The notes beneath the pieces are model-generated. The model worked only from the letters and a program-made list of their open reading frames with translations. It was not told the DNA's origin and did not search any database. The translations under genes were made by a program, and so were the position numbers. From Gemmatimonadota bacterium (lineage in GTDB: Bacteria > Gemmatimonadota > Gemmatimonadetes > Longimicrobiales > Gaopeijiaceae): a stretch of 64,000 nucleotides of DNA. The stretch lies in assembly GCA_022571515.1 (NCBI GenBank), contig JACZXQ010000021.1, positions 1 to 64,000 of the forward strand, written 5' to 3'. Shown piece after piece: positions 1 through 7,256 of the stretch (positions are counted from its first letter, which is position 1; each line of letters starts with the position of its first letter).

Positions 1-410
1 ACGGCGTTCCTCGTCGTCGCAATAGCCCTGCTGACAACGCTTCGCGTTGTTGACCCTCCTCCTCGCGCCTTGTAGGATCGGGCGCTTCGGCCCTCTCGGT
101 GCGTAACCGTACTTATGTTCGGGCGCACTAGGTGTGTGGGGCCCGACCTGTGGAACCTGGGTGTGGAAGGTTGAGGCCGAAAAAGCGCCTCAAAACCCGA
201 TCAACGGGCTTGACCAGCACGAATCAACCGGGGAGGGCGGCCTTCATCCGGCATCAGCGGCGATTCTCATGTAGTCCAGTAGCGACCATAGCGGAATTCG
301 TAAATAATTACGCCCAAGCGACTTAGGTTGCTTGGGCGTTTTGTTTAGGGGTGGAAGGTGAAGAGGAGCATGCCCTTCCCGAGGCGGATCTCGATCTCTT
401 CGCGGATTGG
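1..410. other. Left-edge stretch without a recognisable gene
   Basis: No reading frame here resembles a known protein. The first 75 bases are open on the plus strand and end at a TAG, so they could be the tail of a gene that starts outside the window, but the piece is too short to identify. A strong hairpin terminator sits at 311-347. The right edge joins a broken IS5-type transposon end at 411, so this stretch probably belongs to the same rearranged mobile patch. Confidence 0.5.
311..347 (+). terminator. Rho-independent terminator
   Basis: A perfect 9-bp stem (CGCCCAAGC, 311-319, with GCTTGGGCG, 330-338) encloses a 10-base loop and is followed at once by a T-rich tail (TTTTGTTT). This is a textbook intrinsic terminator reading left to right. 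It would end whatever transcript enters from the left edge of the window. Confidence 0.8.
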
Positions 411-532
411 GCATCGGAAAGCCAGACGGTCAGGTCGCCGCGCCGCCGGAGGCCGGCCTCGTACTCAGACCAATTCCGCACCCGATACGGAGACTTCACA
501 TGCTTGTACTGGCTTCGCTTCGGATACATCAT
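411..532 (-). pseudogene. IS5-family transposase, N-terminal fragment (copy A)
   Basis: About 40 codons survive from a start at 532. They begin MMYPKRSQYKHVKSPYRVRN, continue through a segment shared with copy B, and end at the motif WLSDA, which is typical of the N-terminus of IS5-group DDE transposases. After 411 the frame continues into unrelated residues, so the catalytic domain is missing. The fragment cannot be active and only marks an old insertion or recombination event. Confidence 0.75.
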
Positions 533-603
533 CAGCGCTGACCTCGGGTAGGGGACTTTCCGTCCCCATCAGGTAGCTAAACCCGGAGCCATGCACCAAC
601 GCT
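411..603. repeat. Direct repeat copy A: orphan IS5-type transposon end
   Basis: This block matches 1751-1943 with about five differences in 193 bases. It holds the outer inverted repeat of the element (582-603 on the plus strand) and the first codons of its transposase on the minus strand. The match stops abruptly at 411, where the transposase frame runs into unrelated sequence. It is therefore a broken end, not a full copy. It stops three bases short of the brnA stop codon. Confidence 0.85.
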
Positions 604-606
604 GCA

Positions 607-909
607 TCAGCCCGCGACAGGATCCCGACGGCGTCGCTCCGCCTGTAGGCGTTCAGCGAGGAACACCTTCAGCAGCGACTGATACGGGACATCGCGCTGG
701 TGGGCCAGAAGCTTGAGCTCTTCCAGCATGAAATCCGGCAGGCGCAGCGAAATCGTGGACGTAGACGGACGAAGATTCGCCAGGACGGTGGCTTTCGCCT
801 CCCTCCAGTCGAGGTAGTCCGCGGAGTCGTACCCCACCCAGAAGTCGCGCTCCTCAGATTCGGACTTGAAGTTGGGGATCCTCTTCTTAGGCCTCCCGCG
901 CTTGCTCAT
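607..909 (-). CDS. brnA: BrnA-type antitoxin
   Basis: Likely antitoxin of a type II BrnT/BrnA pair. BrnA proteins bind and neutralise the BrnT ribonuclease and repress their own promoter through a ribbon-helix-helix fold. The protein has the family order: a basic N-terminus (KRGRPKKRIP), the region with ERDFWVGYDSADYLDW, then TISLRLPDFMLEELKLLAHQ and RDVPYQSLLKVFLAERL, the ribbon-helix-helix part. An earlier start at 927 is possible; the ATG at 909 fits the family length better. The gene overlaps the 3' end of brnT by 23 bases, so the two are translationally coupled. A broken transposon end begins three bases beyond the stop codon. Confidence 0.85.
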   Translation of the reverse strand: MSKRGRPKKRIPNFKSESEERDFWVGYDSADYLDWREAKATVLANLRPSTSTISLRLPDFMLEELKLLAHQRDVPYQSLLKVFLAERLQAERRRRDPVAG

Positions 910-1201
910 ATATCCGACTCTCCCCACGGCTCATGTCACGGGCGGAGATGACTCGAACCAAGTCGCCTCTGATCGTGAAGACAACAAATAGCGCCCGCCC
1001 GACATTCGTTACTCCTAGACCGTAGTACCGATCCTCAACGTTGGAGTGCTTCCTGTCCGGGGCGAGAACCAGGGGAACGTTGAAGAACACCCCCTCGGCC
1101 TCACCGCAGGCTACGCCATGCGTGACCCAGTTCTTTTCGGAGTTCCCATCATCCCACTCAAACCCGGTGCACTCATCTAGGACATGCTTGGGGTCACGCA
1201 T
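887..1201 (-). CDS. brnT: BrnT-type toxin (ribonuclease)
   Basis: Likely toxin of a BrnT/BrnA system. BrnT is a small RelE-like-fold ribonuclease that blocks translation by cutting RNA until BrnA binds it. Family features visible are FEWDDGNSEKNWVTHGV near the N-terminus (usual form FEWDxxKxxxNxxKHGV), an acidic middle ending in EDRYYGLGV, and the C-terminal RVISARDMSRGE, which carries the arginines linked to activity. Length (104 residues) is normal. Toxin precedes antitoxin, as is usual for this family. The pair lies between two direct copies of a transposon end, which suggests it arrived or was reshuffled with mobile DNA. Confidence 0.85.
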   Translation of the reverse strand: MRDPKHVLDECTGFEWDDGNSEKNWVTHGVACGEAEGVFFNVPLVLAPDRKHSNVEDRYYGLGVTNVGRALFVVFTIRGDLVRVISARDMSRGESRIYEQAREA

Positions 1202-1309
1202 GTAAGAAGTATACTACCATCATATACAAATGGGAGGGATTGGCACTGCGGTTCGGCGTTGTTGTATGGCTCGGAGCAGAGGTCAGATCCCCCGTCCCCC
1301 AAGCGGGAC

Positions 1310-1872
1310 TCACACCACTTTGTAGCTGTCCGGCATCCCCAGTAGGGTCATCGTATTGAGCACTTTGCTCGCCAGTTGCACCTCGACTCGCTGCCCCTCG
1401 AGGGTTCGACTTCGCATACTTCGACCGATGATCGTCTTGTAGCCGAGGGTCTCGGATCAAGTCGGGCATCGCGTCCAGGTGGGATGAGCACGCGCACCGC
1501 TCGTCCTTCGCCTCGCTCATGGGCGGCTTCGTAAACAGCCTTGGTGTCGTACGCACCGTCTGCCGAGACCGATGCGACGGGGTCAGCAATCTGCCCAAGC
1601 AATGCCGGGACTCGAGTGCAGTCATGCGTCCGGCGAAGCGGAAGATGGAAGACCATGCGGATCGTCAGAGCCGCCTCGATTGCGATGTCTGCGTAGGTAC
1701 GCTGGCCACCGGGTTAGCCGTTGGCCGGAGCTCGCCAGGCATCGAGCGCAGCATCGGAAAGCCAGACGGTCAGGTCGCCGCGCCGCCGAAGGCCGGCCTC
1801 GTACTCAGACCGATTTCGTACCCGATACGGAGACTTCACATGCTTGTACTGGCTTCGCTTCGGATACTTCAT
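1310..1872 (-). pseudogene. IS5-family transposase, degraded
   Basis: The minus strand from 1872 encodes MKYPKRSQYKHVKSPYRVRN and WLSDAALDAWRAPANG, then an in-frame TAA. The same frame then gives YADIAIEAALTIRMVFHLPL, a hallmark of IS5-group transposases. It then jumps directly to the DDE region SADGAYDTKAVYEAAHERG, so a central block is lost. A frameshift later moves the C-terminus (GYKTIIGRSMRSRTLEGQ, LASKVLNTMTLLGMPDS) to another frame, ending at TGA 1310. With a stop, a deletion and a frameshift, this copy is dead. Confidence 0.85.
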
Positions 1873-1943
1873 CAGCGCTGACCTCGGGTAGGGGACTTTC
1901 CGTCCCCATCAGGTAGCTAAACCCGGAGCCATGCACCAACGCC
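1751..1943. repeat. Direct repeat copy B (right end of the IS5-type element)
   Basis: Near-identical to 411-603, offset 1340 bases and in the same orientation. It contains the right inverted repeat and the first codons of the transposase. The two copies bracket the BrnT/BrnA pair, an arrangement that could allow excision or exchange by homologous recombination. Confidence 0.85.
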
Positions 1944-1947
1944 GCGC

Positions 1948-4542
1948 TCATCGGCGGATCACCCGGATGACGCGTCCGTTGTTGTCGATCACCATGAGGG
2001 GTCCGTTGTAGATATCGTTCTGCAGCCAGATCATCCGGCCCCCCACCGAGGGTGCCCGGCCGGGGGCAGCGAAGGCCTTGCTGTAGGAGTCCGCCTGCGC
2101 GACGTCGACCGTATACCCCACGTCCGCGAGTGACTGGATGGAGATGGTACTCAGGGGATTCGGCTGGCCGCTGTTGAGGAAAGGCGTCATTAGCTCGTCG
2201 TCGAGCGGTGTTTCCCTCCAATGGCCGTCCCCAGAACCCACTCCGGCCATGTTCTCCACGGGCACCTTCGCTCCCCCCGTGTAGGTGACTCCACCCGCTG
2301 CATCGAAGGCAGCGATCGCCAGGGATCCCGTGAAGTGCGTGTCGGCGCCCTGACTCGATGGCAGGGAGGGATTCTGGAGGAGCCCGAACTCGTCCCAGAG
2401 CGTCCCGATCCCCAGTACGTGGCCCATCTCGTGGATAACCAGTGTTCCCATGTTGCCGGTGACCGCGAGGAGATCCAGATCCGCCACGTCGAACTGCATG
2501 ACCCCGATGATGGGAAGCCCACTCCCGCGCCGTAAGCACCATCCCGCCTGAGCCAGGATCCCGAAGGGTCCGTCGATCGGGATGAGATCCACGAAGATGC
2601 GCAGGTCGTCCACCACGTCGTTGACCAACGGCTGGCCGGCTATGCAAGCGTCCGCCGCAACGGGGTTGGCGGAGAAGTCCACGTCCGGCAGCTCGGACCG
2701 GACGATGCCCATCCAGCGGACGGCTGCCGCAGCGATGGCCTCATCCTGGCTGGGCGTGCCATGGTTGATGAACACCAACTCGATGTTGAACGGCCCGCCC
2801 TCCGCGGTGGTGCCGAGCAGGGTCACGCCCGAGTAGTCCGCGAAGCCCTGCACCAGAATGTGATAGGTGCCAGGGGCGGGGTTGTTGAAGACGCAGGACT
2901 CGGTGGTCGCCACCTCCAGGGAAAAGCAGTCGTAGTCAGCGAGCTCATTCGGCCGGCTACCGAAGTGGACATACAGGTCCGCATCGCCCGTGCCGCCGGA
3001 GAGTGTCACCGCGAGCCTGGTGACCGCCGCCGCCCGCGCGGGAGACGAAGCTCCGCGCGAGCCTTCGACCATGCGTATCGCGCCTGGGGCGAACCCGGTC
3101 TTCTGCGGGCGCGCGCCGCCTTCGATCGAGGTGGCCACGGGCCCCCATCCGGGGGCCGGCGTGGCGGCCGGCACTTCGATGGTGAAGAACGTCTGGCTGT
3201 CCGTGGCTCCCGCGAGGCCGGTGACGGGAGTGCCGACCTCCAGGGCGACCGCGTCCACCGCCGTGACCTGGATGTCCGACGAGTTGTTGGATTCATCGGA
3301 CTCCGTGATCGCCCCGCCCGGATCGACCCTGACCGTGATGGTGTGGGCACCCTCGGCGAGCGGCCCCAAGGTGAACTCGCCGTCGGCCTCGCCCGCCGGC
3401 GCGAGGGCATCCACGTCGAGGCTGCCGACCACCGTTCCATCCACCTCCACCTGGACGGTGACGTCCAGGTTGCTGGGGCCGTCACCGGCGTTCGACACCG
3501 TGACTCGCACGGTTACCGTTTGTTGGAGCGTGGGTGTGTTCGGGGTCGCGGTCAACGCGCTCACGATCAGGTCGGGAACGCCGAGGGACGTGGCGCTGAA
3601 ACCCACGGGGGCGAATCCCTGCACCGTGGCGGTCAGCGCACCGGCGCCCGCCGCCGGGCCCATGGTCCAGACCGCCTGTGCCGTTCCGTCCGATCCGGTC
3701 TCTGCGAGACCCGTATCCACCAGGCCTCCCCCGCCGTTCACGGCGAACGACACAGTCACGCCGGACACCCCGTTGTCGAACTCGTCCGCGACCCGCACGA
3801 CCACCGGGTCTGCCAGCGCCGTGCCCTTGGTGGCCGACTGCTCGTCCCCCGAGACCTTGCTCACGGCCGCGGGCGGACCAGCCGCCGCCGTAGCGGTGAA
3901 CGCCGCGCCACCCGAAGTCGTGCCGACGATGGCGACGTCGACCCGCTGAGTGCCCGCCTCCGTGCCCAACGTCCACGCCGACGACGCCCTGCCCTGCGCA
4001 TCAGTGGTCACTGCGGTTACGCTCAGGGCCCCCCCTCCTGCCGCCACCTCGAACGCGATATCGATCGACGGGACCGGAGATCCCCCTGCGTCGTTGCTCT
4101 GGGCGACGAGCCCTTCCAGGAGCGTCGCACCCACGGTCGCGGCCTGGCCGTCTCCCGACACCAGCGTCACCTGGCTGGCCACCTGCTGGACGGAGATGGA
4201 CACGGAGCCGGAGGCTGTGCCCGCGCCGGCGTGGACCGTGGTCGTTCCGTTGCCCACCGCGGTCACGACCCCGGCAGTACTTACCGTGGCTACCCCGGCA
4301 TCCGCCGTCGACCAGGTTACGGTGGTGTTGAAGGGTTGACCGTTCTGGTCCCCCACCGAGGCCGTGAGGCTCAGTGTCTGCCCCAGGAACGTCATGGTGA
4401 CGGAGCTGGGCGAGACGGTTATGGTGGTTGCGCGGGGCGTTTCCGGTTCGGTCCCGCCGTCGCCCCCTCCGCAGCCGGCCAACAACACGGTGAGCGCAAG
4501 ATATGAGGCGAGACCCTTCCAGGTGGCAGCGTTCGGCAACAA
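1948..4542 (-). CDS. Secreted leishmanolysin-type metalloprotease lipoprotein with Big/CARDB domains
   Basis: Predicted exported zinc protease. The N-terminus is a lipoprotein signal ending in LLAGC, so the mature protein should be anchored in the envelope. Then follow a Big_2-like domain (about residues 37-120), two invasin-like Ig domains (about 125-325), a CARDB-like domain (about 330-430) and a PPC-like beta domain (about 480-590). The catalytic part contains HEMGHVLGIGTLW near residue 700 (HExxHxxG zinc motif) and a later GDGHW...ELMT segment like the third zinc-ligand region of leishmanolysin (M8) proteases. The C-terminal 60 residues are unassigned. The gene reads convergently toward the broken IS element. 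The function as a protease is secure in outline; the substrate is unknown. Confidence 0.8.
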   Translation of the reverse strand: MLPNAATWKGLASYLALTVLLAGCGGGDGGTEPETPRATTITVSPSSVTMTFLGQTLSLTASVGDQNGQPFNTTVTWSTADAGVATVSTAGVVTAVGNGTTTVHAGAGTASGSVSISVQQVASQVTLVSGDGQAATVGATLLEGLVAQSNDAGGSPVPSIDIAFEVAAGGGALSVTAVTTDAQGRASSAWTLGTEAGTQRVDVAIVGTTSGGAAFTATAAAGPPAAVSKVSGDEQSATKGTALADPVVVRVADEFDNGVSGVTVSFAVNGGGGLVDTGLAETGSDGTAQAVWTMGPAAGAGALTATVQGFAPVGFSATSLGVPDLIVSALTATPNTPTLQQTVTVRVTVSNAGDGPSNLDVTVQVEVDGTVVGSLDVDALAPAGEADGEFTLGPLAEGAHTITVRVDPGGAITESDESNNSSDIQVTAVDAVALEVGTPVTGLAGATDSQTFFTIEVPAATPAPGWGPVATSIEGGARPQKTGFAPGAIRMVEGSRGASSPARAAAVTRLAVTLSGGTGDADLYVHFGSRPNELADYDCFSLEVATTESCVFNNPAPGTYHILVQGFADYSGVTLLGTTAEGGPFNIELVFINHGTPSQDEAIAAAAVRWMGIVRSELPDVDFSANPVAADACIAGQPLVNDVVDDLRIFVDLIPIDGPFGILAQAGWCLRRGSGLPIIGVMQFDVADLDLLAVTGNMGTLVIHEMGHVLGIGTLWDEFGLLQNPSLPSSQGADTHFTGSLAIAAFDAAGGVTYTGGAKVPVENMAGVGSGDGHWRETPLDDELMTPFLNSGQPNPLSTISIQSLADVGYTVDVAQADSYSKAFAAPGRAPSVGGRMIWLQNDIYNGPLMVIDNNGRVIRVIRR

Positions 4543-4967
4543 ATACCTCGCTTTAGGGGTTCTGTGGGCGGCGGGTTATTCGGTCGGTGCAGTGCAGGTA
4601 AGCCCAGGCTCGCCTCGAGTCAATCCCGAGAGCGGTTGTTTGCGCTTCGGGGCCAACGCAAAGCTTGCCGCCATGTTGACCCAAATGCTACAGGGCACAG
4701 GCTTCTCCGAGGTGGCGGCACAGAGGTGTTGTCAACTTGACGTACTCGAAGTGAAGCGGCGGCAAAGGAACCGCTGTGCTTGACCAGCAGCGCCGTAGCT
4801 TTTCAGCTTGTCCGCTCAAGTTGACAATAACCCTCGAGCTCCTGTTGGAAATTCACGAGGGATCGATACATCGGTACGACCCGCGGCAGGAGGAACTCGA
4901 CGCTTGGCGATCGCGCTACAAGCCGTGAGGATCGGTTGGGCACCCGGACGCTGCGAGCAGATCCCAG
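4543..4967. other. 425-bp gap without a recognisable gene
   Basis: This lies upstream of the metalloprotease gene and downstream of the SEC-C gene, both on the minus strand, so its right part should hold the protease promoter; none is clear. It carries a 12-bp perfect inverted repeat (4729-4740 and 4816-4827) listed separately. A short plus-strand frame ending near 4928 encodes a hydrophilic tail that could be a gene remnant but cannot be identified. Confidence 0.5.
4729..4827. repeat. Inverted repeat pair, possible remnant element ends
   Basis: TTGTCAACTTGA at 4729-4740 is repeated in perfect inverted orientation at 4816-4827, enclosing 75 bases. The size and the TGT-like outer bases would fit a tiny non-autonomous element or the fused ends of a lost insertion sequence. 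There is no coding potential inside. Confidence 0.5.
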
Positions 4968-6986
4968 TCAGTCCCAGCTGAACTTCAGGAGATGATCGAA
5001 CAGCGGCGCGACGCGCACCTCTACGCGTCTTTTCCACCACTTCACCGTGCTGGGCGAAACCACGCGCTCTTCTAGAAGGCCGAACCCGACGAGCGGCTCG
5101 ACGACGCGCCGCTTACAGCGGGTGACGCCCCAATCTGAGACCATGGGCGGATCCTCGGGGTCGTTCCGCAGGGAGTCGGGAAGGACTTTTTCGGCCAGTG
5201 CCTCCGGGTCCACCCAGTCCCGGGCCTCGGCCCCGATCCGCCAGAGCAGGAGGGGTACCACGGCCTGGAGGCCCGGGGCGGCCGCATCCCGGTCTCCATA
5301 CGCCAGGTTGAAGTCATGGAAATAGGCACGGAAGAGGTGGGCAAGAAGGGAGCCCGCCCTCTGCTCCCCGGCCAGCTTCCGGCTCTCCCGCGTCACCCTG
5401 AACTGGCCCTTCCGCCGACGAAGCAGACCCGCGACCCCCAGCACGACCCGCAGGATATGCAGACCCCACACGTCGTCCTCGTTGATCGCCTTGTTCATGT
5501 CCCGGACTCTCTCAGCGTAGCCGTCGGGCCACGTCATGCGCTCCAGCATCTCCGTGACCACGACGCGCCGCAGGTTGCCCGCTTTCGTGGTGGGAAGGCC
5601 GTCGCGTTCGATGGCTGACTGGAGGAGGATCCGTGCGTTCGTGAGCATCGGGGCGCCAACGAGCTGGCCCAGCGCGAGATCCTCGGCGAGCCGCAGCGGC
5701 CCGCCTCCCTTCCAATCTCCCCCTAGAAGAGCATGGGCCTGAGCGGGGCTCAATCCGGACAGTTCGGCCTGGGGCGTCGCATTGTATCCCTCCGTCCGCT
5801 CCCCTACCCAAGCCTGGATTTCGGCCATGGTCTGGAGTTCGCCGGATTCGAGCTTCTCCTCTATTTCCTTGAGATGCGGAGGGAGATCTTGGAGAGGGGG
5901 GCCCTCACTCACCTCCCCTTCGTACCAGAGGACGAGTCCATCGCAGTCCCAACGAAAGGGCGACGATTCCTCACGGATACGGCTCCCGTACTCGTCGGCA
6001 AAGGAGGTCAGGGCGCGCAGCACTGCCGCGAGCCGGCGGGCCAGCTCCCGGGACAACCCGCCACCAGGCGTGAAGAAGGGCATGAGGACCGGATAGGCGT
6101 CGGCGGCCGCTACCTCCCAGCCGGCGCGTGCGACCTCGCGCTGCATGGGGCGTGGCAGCTCGTGCCTGCTGGCGTACGCCAAATTTAGAATCCAGCCCTG
6201 GATCGCCTGGAACGGCATTTCCTGCTCGTCCGCGCTCAAGGTACCCTCGTAGTAGTCGGAGGGATCGGAGTAGACTGCCAGCCCCTCCGACATCCCAGCA
6301 GCACCCAGCACGGCCACCAACCACGGATCGGAGCCATCACTCCATTCGACGAAGACGGGGGGAGCGTCGTCCATCCACCGCCAAGGAGCCGCCCTGTGGA
6401 ACGCCGCGCAGGCGGAGAAAAGCTCAGATACCTGCTCCTCGGGCAGGCCCCAGCCGGCCCACATGAAGGGCGCAGCGATGGGGGGCCAGAGATCCTCATC
6501 CACCAAATCACCGATGAGCAGCCGGGCCGTCGGGTCGAGCCCGGGAAGCGGGGAGGCAACGGTCACGCCGCAGCCCCGGGCCTCCAGGTAGGGCCGGATG
6601 AGGTCGGCGACCTCAGCGTTGCGGATCGCAACCGTCGCCGGCCACTCGCCCAGCAGCCCGGCTCCGGAGGCCAACGCATCCTCGAGACGCTGGACGAGGT
6701 CCGACGGCTCGCTGGCGCCGATATCCCCGACTTCCAGGTGGAGGATGACACCGCCTGCCGTAACCAGCGCCAACACGGGGCGCTTGTCATCGCTTCCCTC
6801 GTACAATCGGGGAAGAGCCAGCACATCGGCCTCCCATCGTTCGGCCGTAAGGGCCTCTGCTCGGGCGGTGGGAGGGAGGTCGGGAGGCCGGCCGCCGGGG
6901 CTCGCCGCCATATCTGTTCCATAGCAGCAGCGCTTGTATTTGCGGCCGGAGCCACACGGACAGCGGTCGTTTCGCCCAGGTGTCAC
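4968..6986 (-). CDS. SEC-C motif protein of unknown function
   Basis: A 672-residue soluble protein. It opens with a SEC-C zinc-binding motif (RNDRCPCGSGRKYKRCC, residues 5-21), the short metal-binding segment found at the end of SecA and in many unrelated proteins. The remaining 650 residues are acidic and tryptophan-rich with no motif I recognise; there is no signal peptide or membrane segment. The start is fixed by the SEC-C motif a few residues after the ATG. It stands alone, divergent from the amidohydrolase pair, with a 270-bp shared upstream region. Function unknown; the motif suggests metal-dependent protein or nucleic-acid contacts only. Confidence 0.75.
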   Translation of the reverse strand: MTPGRNDRCPCGSGRKYKRCCYGTDMAASPGGRPPDLPPTARAEALTAERWEADVLALPRLYEGSDDKRPVLALVTAGGVILHLEVGDIGASEPSDLVQRLEDALASGAGLLGEWPATVAIRNAEVADLIRPYLEARGCGVTVASPLPGLDPTARLLIGDLVDEDLWPPIAAPFMWAGWGLPEEQVSELFSACAAFHRAAPWRWMDDAPPVFVEWSDGSDPWLVAVLGAAGMSEGLAVYSDPSDYYEGTLSADEQEMPFQAIQGWILNLAYASRHELPRPMQREVARAGWEVAAADAYPVLMPFFTPGGGLSRELARRLAAVLRALTSFADEYGSRIREESSPFRWDCDGLVLWYEGEVSEGPPLQDLPPHLKEIEEKLESGELQTMAEIQAWVGERTEGYNATPQAELSGLSPAQAHALLGGDWKGGGPLRLAEDLALGQLVGAPMLTNARILLQSAIERDGLPTTKAGNLRRVVVTEMLERMTWPDGYAERVRDMNKAINEDDVWGLHILRVVLGVAGLLRRRKGQFRVTRESRKLAGEQRAGSLLAHLFRAYFHDFNLAYGDRDAAAPGLQAVVPLLLWRIGAEARDWVDPEALAEKVLPDSLRNDPEDPPMVSDWGVTRCKRRVVEPLVGFGLLEERVVSPSTVKWWKRRVEVRVAPLFDHLLKFSWD

Positions 6987-7256
6987 AGTCGTTCCTCTTC
7001 ACGCCGTAGGAGGCTCCCAAGGAGATCAGATACGCCCCCCGAGCCACCAGGCGCCCTCCCGCTTGCCTGGTACTCGTCCCGGGCTTCCTTGGATTTCGCT
7101 TTTCATTCGAGAAAGAAACATACATGGGGGTGGTGGTGCCGGCTCGGGCGAAGCTCGGTGTAGCATACGTCACCAGCGCGCCCTAACTTAGGCGGCCCGG
7201 TGCCCCGCCCGAGCACCGGTTTCGATGTGCCAACACAACACGCTTGGGAGCCTCAC

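Larger units (their letters stand above)
1255..1943 (-). mobile_element. Internally deleted IS5-type element
   Basis: Imperfect terminal inverted repeats mark the ends: 1255-1276 on the left and 1922-1943 on the right agree at 18 of 22 positions (core GGCGTTG and ATGGCTC). Between them lies one degraded IS5-family transposase on the minus strand. The whole element is about 690 bp, too short for a complete IS5 relative because the middle of the transposase is missing. No target-site duplication was found by eye. The right end lies four bases from the stop codon of the metalloprotease gene. Confidence 0.8.

Noticed and set aside
132..326. 64-codon open frame near the left edge
   Set aside because: No ribosome site, no similarity to a family and a biased composition; the stop lies inside the terminator stem.
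2761..4506. 581-codon open frame on the plus strand
   Set aside because: It is the antisense shadow of the metalloprotease gene; its product is rich in Arg, Gly and His with no domain.
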